From: JANQPX01 sp039197065
GTDB taxonomy: Bacteria; Pseudomonadota; Alphaproteobacteria; Geminicoccales; Geminicoccaceae
Reading direction: 5' to 3'
Assembly (NCBI GenBank): GCA_039197065.1
Contig: JBCCUL010000058.1
Span: 1-17,017 of the forward strand
Length of the DNA stretch: 17,017 nucleotides
Both the position numbers and the translations under genes were made by a program. The notes beneath the pieces are model-generated. The model did not search any database. It was not told where the DNA came from and saw nothing but the letters and a program-made list of their open reading frames with translations. The stretch's first letter is position 1. Every line of letters starts with the position of its first letter. Shown piece by piece: positions 1 through 13,711 of the stretch.

Positions 1-141
1 CACGGAGATGGTGATGCCTGGCGACAACATCACGATGGTCGTGAACCTGATCTGCCCGATCGCGATGGAAGAGGGTCTTCGGTTTGCCATTCGTGAAGGC
101 GGCCGTACCGTCGGCGCAGGCGTCGTCGCGAAAATCGTCGA
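1..141. repeat. Left copy of 141-bp exact terminal direct repeat
   Basis: Base-by-base comparison shows these 141 bases are identical to 16877-17017 in the same orientation. Both copies lie inside the 3' end of tuf (EF-Tu residues about 351-397). The repeat stops at exactly 141, which is simply where the window ends, so the true repeat between two tuf genes may be longer to the left. It marks the joining point of a possibly circularised contig. Confidence 0.97.
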
Positions 142-145
142 GTGA
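1..145 (+). CDS. tuf: Elongation factor Tu, C-terminal fragment (5' part outside window)
   Basis: Reading from base 2, 47 codons encode the end of EF-Tu domain 3, starting TEMVMPGDN, passing GGRTVGAGVV and ending AKIVE, then TGA at 143-145. EF-Tu carries aminoacyl-tRNA to the ribosome as a GTP complex. The sequence equals residues 351-397 of the nearly full-length tuf at the other end of the window. It is cut by the window edge, not broken. Its position just before tRNA-Trp and secE matches the copy usually called tufB in proteobacteria (family knowledge). Whether it is a second gene, or the same gene seen twice because the contig is circular, cannot be told from the window. Confidence 0.95.
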   Translation, partial: TEMVMPGDNITMVVNLICPIAMEEGLRFAIREGGRTVGAGVVAKIVE

Positions 146-203
146 CGCTTTTTTGACATAAATTCCGAAGAGCCCTTGCGAAGGGCCCGGAAAAAGCGTA
201 GCT

Positions 204-246
204 AAAGCGGGCTGTCGGCGGAAACGTCGACGGCCTGCTTTTTGTT
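204..246 (+). terminator. Intrinsic terminator downstream of tuf
   Basis: A 14-bp stem forms between 204-217 and 228-241 (AAAGCGGGCTGTCG with CGACGGCCTGCTTT, two G-T wobbles), with a 10-base loop and a T-rich run TTTTTGTTG at its 3' side. A smaller perfect hairpin, GCCCTT-GCG-AAGGGC, lies just upstream at 172-186 without a T tail. Together they should end tuf transcription. If so, tRNA-Trp and secE need their own promoter in about 247-310, where I see no good -35/-10 pair, or rely on readthrough. Confidence 0.75.
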
Positions 247-310
247 GTGACGAAATTCGACGGAAAGTCAGCATCCTGGCGCTGCGGTCGACCTGACCGG
301 CGGCGCTACT

Positions 311-386
311 AGGAGTGTAGCTCAATTGGTAGAGCACCGGTCTCCAAAACCGGGGGTTGGGGGTTCGAGTCCCTCCACTCCTGCCA
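311..386 (+). tRNA. trnW: tRNA-Trp (anticodon CCA)
   Basis: A full cloverleaf is visible. The acceptor stem pairs AGGAGTG (311-317) with CACTCCT (376-382), followed by discriminator G383 and an encoded CCA at 384-386. The anticodon stem is CCGGT (337-341) with ACCGG (349-353). The seven-base loop CTCCAAA puts anticodon CCA at 344-346, which reads UGG. The T arm has GGTTCGAGTCC-type sequence and the D arm has AGCTCAATTGGTAGAGC. It sits 40 bases upstream of secE, a common alphaproteobacterial arrangement, and is probably co-transcribed with secE-nusG and released by tRNA processing. Confidence 0.97.
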
Positions 387-426
387 GGACATCGGGGCTC
401 GATCAGAAACAGGCTAGGTAGATCTG

Positions 427-624
427 ATGGCGAAGACATCGCCGGCGCAGTTCGTTCGCGAGGTGCGTCAGGAATTGGCCAAAGTGACGTGGCCGACCAG
501 GAAAGAGCTAATCACGACCACGGCGATGGTCTTCGTGATGGCCATTCTCGCCGCGTTGTTTTTCTTCACGGTCGACCAGATCATCGCCTGGGTCATCCAA
601 ATCATATTGGGTATCGGCGGATAG
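427..624 (+). CDS. secE: Preprotein translocase subunit SecE
   Basis: This encodes a 65-residue protein, the short single-span form of SecE found in most bacteria outside the enterics. SecE clamps SecY in the inner-membrane SecYEG channel. Residues about 11-28 (REVRQELAKVTWPTRKEL) are the conserved amphipathic surface helix with the family's KVTWP-R-E signature. Residues about 33-62 are one long hydrophobic span (AMVFVMAILAALFFF and on). ATG at 427 is preceded by a weak AGG-containing ribosome site about 10 bases upstream. nusG begins one base after the stop, so the two are translationally linked. The secE-nusG pair is nearly universal in bacteria. Confidence 0.96.
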   Translation: MAKTSPAQFVREVRQELAKVTWPTRKELITTTAMVFVMAILAALFFFTVDQIIAWVIQIILGIGG

Positions 625-625
625 C

Positions 626-1255
626 ATGGCGGAAGTAGCTGAAATTGCGGGCTCGGATGCGCAGCCTCAGGACACGGCGGCTGCGTCGAGCGAGAAAGCT
701 GGTTCGAAGGACACTGGGGGCAGCATGACGGCCCGTTGGTATATCATTCACGTTTACTCCAACTTCGAGCAGAAGGTGGCGGCCTCGATCCGCGAGCAGG
801 CGATCCAGCAGGGTCTGGACGACATGTTCGAAGAGGTCCTGGTGCCCACCGAGGAACTGGTCGAGGTCAAGCGCGGCAAGAAGGTCAACACCGAGCGCAA
901 ATTCTTTCCGGGCTATGTCCTGGTGAAGATGGATCTCAATGACGAGACTTGGCACCTGGTCAGGAACACCGCCAAGGTTACGGGCTTCCTGGGCCCAAAC
1001 GGCAAGCCGGCGCCGATCACCGAAGAAGAGGCGATGCGCATCCAGAACCAGATGCAGGAGGGAACGGAGCATCCGCGTCCGATGATCACCTTCCTGTCCG
1101 GCGATCAGGTGCGTGTGGTCGACGGTCCGTTCAGCTCGTTCAACGGCACGGTCGAGGAGGTCGACGAGGCCAAGGGCCGCTTGAAGGTCAGCGTCTCGAT
1201 TTTCGGTCGGGCGACCCCGGTCGAGCTCGAATACTCCCAGGTCGAACGACTCTAG
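626..1255 (+). CDS. nusG: Transcription termination/antitermination factor NusG
   Basis: NusG binds the RNA polymerase clamp, raises processivity and links polymerase to Rho or to the ribosome. From ATG 626 the product is 209 residues. Residues 1-33 are an Ala/Ser/Glu-rich, probably disordered tail. The NGN domain starts at about residue 36 (RWYIIHVYSNFEQKV) and contains FFPGYVLVKM. The KOW domain starts at about residue 159 (GDQVRVVDGPFSSFNGTVEEV). An internal ATG at 725, preceded by GGGGG, would give 176 residues, the usual family length, beginning MTARWYIIHVYS. I give the longer frame because it starts one base after secE and stays open with GC-rich third positions, but 725 is an equally plausible true start. 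Confidence 0.95.
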   Translation: MAEVAEIAGSDAQPQDTAAASSEKAGSKDTGGSMTARWYIIHVYSNFEQKVAASIREQAIQQGLDDMFEEVLVPTEELVEVKRGKKVNTERKFFPGYVLVKMDLNDETWHLVRNTAKVTGFLGPNGKPAPITEEEAMRIQNQMQEGTEHPRPMITFLSGDQVRVVDGPFSSFNGTVEEVDEAKGRLKVSVSIFGRATPVELEYSQVERL

Positions 1256-1332
1256 AAAGAAAACAACCCCGTGCGGGAGCGGTGACGGGAGGGCCCGGCC
1301 GCGCTTGTACCGCGCCTACATGAGGTCATCGA

Positions 1333-1761
1333 ATGGCCAAGAAGATCGAGGGCTATATCAAGCTCCAGGTGCCGGCCGGCAAGGCCAATCCTTCTCCCCC
1401 CATCGGTCCGGCGCTCGGTCAGCGCGGTCTGAACATCATGGAATTCTGCAAGGCGTTCAACGCCGCGACCCAGGGCATGGAGCCCGGGATGCCGATTCCT
1501 GTGGTGATCACCGCCTATGCTGATCGCACCTTCACCTTCACCACCAAGACGCCGCCGGCCAGCTACTTCCTGAAGAAGGCGGCGAAACTCGGCAAGGGTG
1601 GCAAGACTCCCGGCCGCGACACCGCCGGCAAGGTGACCATGGCGCAAGTTCGAGAGATCGCCGAGCAGAAGATGGTGGATCTGAACGCCAACGACATCGA
1701 CGCCGCGGCCGAGATGATCAAAGGCTCCGCCCGATCCATGGGCCTCGAGGTGGTGGACTGA
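1333..1761 (+). CDS. rplK: 50S ribosomal protein L11
   Basis: This 142-residue protein is of standard length. L11 binds the 23S rRNA GTPase-associated centre at the base of the stalk, where EF-G and EF-Tu work, and supports the stringent response. The N-terminal domain has the proline-rich stretch NPSPPIGPALGQRGLN (about 19-34), where thiopeptide antibiotics contact the protein in other bacteria. The C-terminal RNA-binding domain includes GKGGKTPGRDTAGKVT and ends with AAEMIKGSARSMGLEV. ATG 1333 has GAGG about seven bases upstream. The 77 bases between nusG and rplK contain no other gene and no clear terminator. rplA follows after four bases. Confidence 0.98.
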   Translation: MAKKIEGYIKLQVPAGKANPSPPIGPALGQRGLNIMEFCKAFNAATQGMEPGMPIPVVITAYADRTFTFTTKTPPASYFLKKAAKLGKGGKTPGRDTAGKVTMAQVREIAEQKMVDLNANDIDAAAEMIKGSARSMGLEVVD

Positions 1762-1765
1762 CGAC

Positions 1766-2461
1766 ATGGCAAAGCAAGGCAAGCGGCAAAAAGCGATTTC
1801 CGAGAGCGTCGATCGCGAAAAGCTCTATTCGCTGGAAGAGGCGGTCAAGCTGATCAAGCAGAACGCCAAGGCCAAATTCGACGAGACCATCGAGGTGGCG
1901 CTCAATCTTGGTGTCGACCCACGACATGCGGATCAGATGGTGCGCGGCACCGTCAACCTTCCGCATGGCACAGGCAAGTCACTGCGTGTTGCCGTGTTCG
2001 CCAAGGGCGACAAGGCGGAAGAGGCCAAGAATGCGGGTGCCGACGTGGTCGGCGCCGACGATCTGGCTCAGGCGGTTCAAGGCGGCGAGATCAACTTCGA
2101 TCGTTGCATCGCCACTCCTGACATGATGCCGGTCGTGGGGCGTCTCGGTCGTGTCCTCGGTCCGCGCGGCATGATGCCCAACCCGAAGCTTGGCACGGTG
2201 ACGCCGAACGTCGCCGAGGCTGTCGAGGCCGCTAAAGGCGGTCAGGTCCAGTTCCGCGTCGAGAAAGCGGGCATCGTCCATGGTGGTGTCGGTAAGGCGA
2301 GCTTCGATGAGGCCAAGCTTGCCGAGAACATCAAAGCGTTCGTCGATGCGGTGGCCAAGGCCAAACCGACAGGCGCCAAGGGCACCTACATGAAACGCGT
2401 CGCCGTGAGCTCGACCATGGGGGCTGGCGTGCATCTCGATGTCGGTGCTTTTGGATCATGA
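1766..2461 (+). CDS. rplA: 50S ribosomal protein L1
   Basis: This 231-residue protein matches the family length. L1 forms the mobile L1 stalk that helps release E-site tRNA. In many bacteria it also represses translation of its own rplK-rplA mRNA. Family signatures are RGTVNLPHGTGKS (about 52-64), the strongly conserved LGRVLGPRGMMPNPKLGTVTP and the C-terminal STMGAGVHLDV. The start is four bases after the rplK stop with no strong ribosome site, consistent with translational coupling to rplK. I looked for an L1-binding mimic in the 77 bases upstream of rplK and could not identify one with confidence. Confidence 0.98.
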   Translation: MAKQGKRQKAISESVDREKLYSLEEAVKLIKQNAKAKFDETIEVALNLGVDPRHADQMVRGTVNLPHGTGKSLRVAVFAKGDKAEEAKNAGADVVGADDLAQAVQGGEINFDRCIATPDMMPVVGRLGRVLGPRGMMPNPKLGTVTPNVAEAVEAAKGGQVQFRVEKAGIVHGGVGKASFDEAKLAENIKAFVDAVAKAKPTGAKGTYMKRVAVSSTMGAGVHLDVGAFGS

Positions 2462-2503
2462 CCTCGTTGTTGCAACAAAAGCGCAATTCCAGGAAAAAGG
2501 GGG

Positions 2504-2531
2504 TTGCGCTCGACAAAAGCCCGCTTATGCT
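2504..2531 (+). promoter_or_regulatory. Weak candidate promoter for rplJ leader
   Basis: TTGCGC (2504-2509) and TATGCT (2526-2531) are separated by 16 bases, a tolerable match to a housekeeping sigma factor site. It lies between rplA and the structured rplJ leader, where many bacteria have a separate rplJL promoter. The match is imperfect and was found by eye. It could equally be chance, with rplJ transcribed from upstream. Confidence 0.3.
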
Positions 2532-2540
2532 TACATGTAC

Positions 2541-2786
2541 TGGCAGGTGCGCGGTCGAATGCCAACAACGAGAGGCAGGAGCAAAAGTCCTACCGATGTA
2601 GCGGCGTGGGAAAACCCATGCGCCGCCATCGCTGTTTGGTGCTTTTGCGATGCTGGTCGTGGCGCTCGCCTGATGTTTGATCCCGGCTGAAGCCGGTGCG
2701 AACTGATCGAACGGCGAGACGGCAGAGAATACGTGGTGTGTCGGTTTTCACCCGGCAGGCCGAATAACGTTGCTAGCTTACTGGAG
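2541..2786 (+). promoter_or_regulatory. Structured rplJ (L10) mRNA leader
   Basis: The 331-base gap between rplA and rplJ (2462-2792) has no credible gene but several inverted repeats. GCAAAAG (2581-2587) pairs with CTTTTGC (2642-2648). Nested inside, CGATG (2594-2598) pairs with CATCG (2627-2631). Inside that, a 10-bp stem (2601-2610 with 2615-2618 plus 2621-2626, TG bulge) is closed by an AAAA loop. Further elements are TGGCA/TGCCA (2541-2564), CCGGC-TGAA-GCCGG (2683-2696) and GGTG/CACC (2735-2752). In many bacteria L10, alone or bound to L12, represses rplJL by binding such a leader. That this is the L10 site is inferred from position and structure. I cannot map the canonical kink-turn with certainty. 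Confidence 0.55.
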
Positions 2787-2792
2787 CTCTAG

Positions 2793-3302
2793 GTGCTTCG
2801 AGCAGAAAAATTAGGAATTGTCGACAGCCTGCGCGGTGTGTTTTCGGGCGCGGGGGTCGTAGTGGTGACCCACTTCCAGGGACTGAGCGTGGCAGAGGTG
2901 ACCGAGCTCCGGCGCGGTATGCAGGAATCTGGCGCGAAGTTCCGGGTCACCAAAAACAGGCTCGCGAAGATCGCGCTGGCGGATACGTCGTTCGATCCCT
3001 TGGCCGAGCTGTTCACGGGTCCGACGGCGATCGCTTACTCGGAAGATCCGGTGGCGGCGCCCAAGGCTGTCGTGGACTTCGCCAAGAAGAACGACAAGCT
3101 GGTCGTGATCGGCGGTGGCCTGGATGGCAATCTTCTGACCGCGGACGAGGTCAAAGCGCTGGCGTCGCTGCCGTCACTTGACGAGTTGCGCGCCAAGATC
3201 ATCGGCATGATCAACACGCCGGCGCAGCGCATTGCCAGTGTGCTCCAGGCGCCTGCGGGTCAGGTTGCCCGAGTCCTGAGCGCACACGCCGAGCAAGGCT
3301 AA
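2793..3302 (+). CDS. rplJ: 50S ribosomal protein L10
   Basis: This 169-residue protein is the stalk base that anchors L7/L12 dimers to 23S rRNA and, in studied bacteria, represses its own mRNA. The start is GTG at 2793, chosen because TGGAG (2782-2786) lies six bases upstream and the following residues (LRAEKLGIVDSL) match the usual L10 N terminus. The RNA-binding N-terminal domain includes THFQGLSVAEVTELRRGM and KFRVTKNRLAKIA. The C-terminal helices (SVLQAPAGQVARVLSAH) are the L7/L12 docking segment. rplL follows 72 bases after the stop. The GTG start and long leader suggest controlled translation. Confidence 0.97.
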   Translation: MLRAEKLGIVDSLRGVFSGAGVVVVTHFQGLSVAEVTELRRGMQESGAKFRVTKNRLAKIALADTSFDPLAELFTGPTAIAYSEDPVAAPKAVVDFAKKNDKLVVIGGGLDGNLLTADEVKALASLPSLDELRAKIIGMINTPAQRIASVLQAPAGQVARVLSAHAEQG

Positions 3303-3374
3303 ACTCAACAACAAATGGAAATCCACGGCGTCGCGGCGGGCGGCGGCCGGACGAGATCGAAGGAGAACGATGTT

Positions 3375-3752
3375 ATGGCAGCGAATTTGGAACAGATGGT
3401 CGACAGCCTCTCGGCGCTCACCGTTATGGAAGCCGCAGAGCTCTCGAAGATGCTTGAGGAGAAGTGGGGCGTTTCCGCAGCTGCTCCCGTAGCCGTTGCC
3501 GCGGCCGGTGCCGGTCCGGCTGCCGAGGCTGCTGAAGAGAAGACCGAGTTTGACGTGATCCTGGCCGCCGCTGGCGACAAGAAGATCAACGTCATTAAGG
3601 AGGTGCGTGCGATCACCGGCCTTGGTCTCAAGGAAGCCAAGGATCTGGTCGAGGGCGCCCCCAAGGCGGTCAAGGAAGGCGTCGACAAGGACGAGGCCGC
3701 CAAGCTCAAAGAGCAGCTTGAAGGCGCAGGCGCTTCCGTCGAGGTCAAATAA
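3375..3752 (+). CDS. rplL: 50S ribosomal protein L7/L12
   Basis: This 125-residue acidic stalk protein recruits and activates the translational GTPases. Residues 1-33 form the dimerising N-terminal domain that binds L10 (LEQMVDSLSALTVMEAAELSKMLEEKWGV). An Ala/Val/Gly/Pro-rich hinge follows at about 34-54. The globular factor-binding domain begins at EKTEFDVIL and contains the family signature KINVIKEVRAITGLGLKEAKDLVE. ATG 3375 was chosen because AAGGAG (3360-3365) precedes it by nine bases and MAANLEQMV fits the family. An in-frame ATG at 3315 would add 20 unrelated residues. L12 is needed in several copies per ribosome, so it is usually expressed above its neighbours. Confidence 0.98.
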   Translation: MAANLEQMVDSLSALTVMEAAELSKMLEEKWGVSAAAPVAVAAAGAGPAAEAAEEKTEFDVILAAAGDKKINVIKEVRAITGLGLKEAKDLVEGAPKAVKEGVDKDEAAKLKEQLEGAGASVEVK

Positions 3753-3787
3753 ATCGGCGTCGCCCGATCGGCGCACCGGTCGCGCTG

Positions 3788-3807
3788 CAGCCGCTTGTCC
3801 GCGGCTG
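3788..3807 (+). other. Hairpin in rplL-rpoB intergenic region
   Basis: CAGCCGC (3788-3794) pairs perfectly with GCGGCTG (3801-3807) around the six-base loop TTGTCC. There is no T run after it, so it is not a simple intrinsic terminator. It lies 35 bases after the rplL stop and could stabilise the rplJL mRNA 3' end, slow polymerase, or be an RNase site. Its function is unknown. Confidence 0.5.
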
Positions 3808-3874
3808 TCGGCGCGATTGGCGTTTCCGCTCGGGAGGTGCTTGCGTGCGTTCACGCCTGCTTCGTGTTCGTCGG

Positions 3875-3920
3875 TTCGACGAGCGCGCCGCTCATGAAGG
3901 TGTGAGCGCTTTTCGTCGAA
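3875..3920 (+). other. Long imperfect hairpin upstream of rpoB
   Basis: TTCGACGA (3875-3882) pairs with TCGTCGAA (3913-3920). Inside, GCTCA (3890-3894) pairs with TGAGC (3903-3907) around an eight-base loop, leaving an asymmetric internal loop. It sits in the 344-base gene-free stretch 3753-4096. In E. coli the same interval holds an attenuator and an RNase III cleavage site that separate ribosomal-protein from polymerase expression. A similar role here is inferred from position only. I saw no convincing promoter or T-tailed terminator in the rest of the stretch. Confidence 0.45.
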
Positions 3921-4096
3921 GGACACTGCCCGTCTGATCCCATGCGCGTCGTCATCGAACCATCGAAGACGTCATCATCATCCGCACCGCCTCCATACGG
4001 CCGGCCTGCGGACATTGACGTTTTTGCTCGAAGGTTCGTTCAGCCGATGACGCCAGGCAGGTTTTGGGATCGCCAGCCGTCGAAACGGGATTCGCA

Positions 4097-8212
<4,116 letters not shown>

Positions 8213-8281
8213 TCCGAGACGAGGGCAGCCGGCAGCAGAGCGGCGCCCGTTCTCTAGCGATCAATCGGAAAGGAGCGGCAC

Positions 8282-12508
<4,227 letters not shown>

Positions 12509-12532
12509 GCTTTCGGTGAACGATTAGAGAAC

Positions 12533-12566
12533 AAGGGTCGGCAAAGCTGCCGGCCCTTTTTCTTTT
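12533..12566 (+). terminator. Intrinsic terminator after rpoC
   Basis: AAGGGTCGGC (12533-12542) pairs with GCCGGCCCTT (12549-12558) around AAAGCT, with one G-T pair. The run TTTTTCTTTT follows directly. It is a textbook intrinsic terminator placed 25 bases after the rpoC stop, so the rpoBC unit and the rpsL-fusA-tuf unit are probably separate transcripts. Confidence 0.88.
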
Positions 12567-12631
12567 GCGCTGCGGTATGGGGAAATGCTTCGAATTTCAG
12601 GCAATTGCCGGGGTTTTCCACAGAAAGAGGG

Positions 12632-12660
12632 TTGACGAGGAACAAGCCTGTCTCTAGTTA
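12632..12660 (+). promoter_or_regulatory. Candidate promoter of the str operon
   Basis: TTGACG (12632-12637) is a near-consensus -35 box. With a 17-base spacer the -10 would be TAGTTA (12655-12660), a poor match, as is common for alphaproteobacterial promoters. It lies just downstream of the rpoC terminator and about 185 bases before rpsL, where a strong promoter is expected. The -35 is seen. The promoter role is inferred. Confidence 0.4.
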
Positions 12661-12702
12661 ACGTTCTCGACTGTCCAGTTGGGTTGCTGGTGGTGGGCTA
12701 AC

Positions 12703-12739
12703 GGTCCAGACGCTGCATCCATCTTTAAGGACCTTTTTT
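12703..12739 (+). terminator. Possible attenuator in the rpsL leader
   Basis: GGTCC (12703-12707) can pair with GGACC (12729-12733), followed at once by six T (12734-12739). The stem is short and the loop is 21 bases, so this is a weak terminator at best. It lies between the candidate str promoter and rpsL, so it could act as an attenuator or pause site. It may also be chance. No gene is seen in 12567-12844. Confidence 0.25.
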
Positions 12740-12844
12740 AGAAGCCTCGCTCGAAGTCAGATCGCCGAAAGGCTGGGTCTGACCGTTCGGGCGTTTGCTG
12801 TCTTGGTGCTTCGATTGGCGCCAGGACGCATTTTGGAGCGATGA

Positions 12845-13216
12845 ATGCCGACGATCAATCAGCTCGTTCGCAAGCCGCGAAAAGGTGAGCCGGCGCGCAA
12901 CAAGGTGCCGGCCCTGCAGGAATGCCCGCAGCGGCGTGGCGTCTGCACCAGGGTTTACACGACGACCCCGAAGAAGCCGAACTCGGCGCTTCGTAAGGTG
13001 GCGCGTGTGCGGCTGACCAATGGCTTCGAGGTCACCAGCTACATCCCCGGCGAGGGGCATAATCTGCAGGAGCACTCGGTGGTGCTGATCCGTGGCGGCC
13101 GCGTCAAGGATCTGCCCGGTGTTCGCTATCACATCGTCCGCGGCACGCTCGATACGCAGGGCGTAGCCGACCGCCGCCAGCGCCGTTCGAAATACGGCGC
13201 GAAACGACCGAAGTAG
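12845..13216 (+). CDS. rpsL: 30S ribosomal protein S12
   Basis: This 123-residue protein has standard length. S12 sits by the decoding centre and affects accuracy and streptomycin response. Signatures are the N terminus PTINQLVRKPRK, the loop YTTTPKKPNSALRKVARVRL (about 38-57) and HSVVLIRGGRVKDLPGVRYH (about 77-96). The residues whose change gives streptomycin resistance in other bacteria, K43 and K88 counting Met (K42 and K87 in E. coli), are the usual lysines. ATG 12845 has GGAG (12835-12838) six bases upstream. An out-of-frame ATG at 12841 overlaps the start but opens only a 15-codon frame. It is first gene of the str unit, with rpsG nine bases after it. Confidence 0.98.
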   Translation: MPTINQLVRKPRKGEPARNKVPALQECPQRRGVCTRVYTTTPKKPNSALRKVARVRLTNGFEVTSYIPGEGHNLQEHSVVLIRGGRVKDLPGVRYHIVRGTLDTQGVADRRQRRSKYGAKRPK

Positions 13217-13225
13217 GAACGAGAT

Positions 13226-13696
13226 ATGGCACGTCGCCGCGCAGCGGAAAAACGCGAAATCCTGCCGGATCCGAAGTTCAAGGATCAGGTGGTGACCCGC
13301 CTCATGAACGCGATCATGCTTGACGGCAAGAAGTCAGCCGCCGAGCGCATCGTCTATGGCGCCTTCGACAAGATGGAAAGCCGCATGTCGCGCGATCCTC
13401 TCGAGGTCTATAAAGAGGCGCTCGAGAACGTGAAGCCTTCGCTTGAGGTGCGCTCGCGCCGCGTCGGCGGTGCAACCTATCAGGTGCCGGTCGAGGTGCG
13501 GCCAAGCCGTCGTCAGACATTGGCGATCCGCTGGATCATCGATACGGCGCGTAAGCGTTCGGAAAAGACCATGGTCGATCGCCTCGCTGGCGAGCTCATG
13601 GATGCCGCCCAAAGCCGGGGCGCTGCCTTCAAGAAGCGGGAGGACACCCTGCGGATGGCGGAAGCCAACCGCGCGTTCTCCCATTATCGCTGGTAG
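13226..13696 (+). CDS. rpsG: 30S ribosomal protein S7
   Basis: This 156-residue protein is full length. S7 nucleates assembly of the 30S head and contacts E-site tRNA. Signatures are MARRRAAEKREILPDPKF at the N terminus, KSAAERIVYGAF, and VRSRRVGGATYQVPVEVRPSRRQTLAIRW, the rRNA-binding beta hairpin region. It ends with ANRAFSHYRW. The ribosome site GGAAC/GAGA lies in the nine-base gap after rpsL. In E. coli S7 represses the operon by binding a structured rpsL-rpsG spacer of about 100 bases. Nine bases is too short for that, so any S7 feedback here must use another site or be absent. Confidence 0.98.
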   Translation: MARRRAAEKREILPDPKFKDQVVTRLMNAIMLDGKKSAAERIVYGAFDKMESRMSRDPLEVYKEALENVKPSLEVRSRRVGGATYQVPVEVRPSRRQTLAIRWIIDTARKRSEKTMVDRLAGELMDAAQSRGAAFKKREDTLRMAEANRAFSHYRW

Positions 13697-13711
13697 AGCT
13701 GAGACCCGATC

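Noticed and set aside
153..181. Perfect TTGACA at 153-158 as a promoter for tRNA-Trp/secE
   Set aside because: No -10 match at 16-18 bases (TTGCGA or TGCGAA), and a terminator lies downstream before the tRNA.
2439..2690. 83-codon plus-strand frame between rplA and rplJ
   Set aside because: It overlaps the 3' end of rplA, runs through the inverted repeats of the leader, has a biased low-complexity product (many W, C, R) and no family resemblance.
3315..3374. Upstream in-frame ATG for rplL
   Set aside because: It adds 20 residues unrelated to L7/L12, and the AAGGAG ribosome site points to ATG 3375.
3370..3377. Out-of-frame ATG just before the rplL start (3370), and a similar one before rpsL (12841), as a possible regulatory decoy
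   Set aside because: Both are only 2-4 bases from the ribosome site, too close for good initiation. Two cases are compatible with chance.
4015..4043. TTGACG at 4015-4020 as an rpoB promoter
   Set aside because: The 17-base-spaced hexamer is GTTCAG, with no resemblance to a -10 box.
4064..4096. TTG start giving rpoB 11 more residues
   Set aside because: The extra residues do not fit the conserved beta N terminus, while ATG 4097 begins it exactly.
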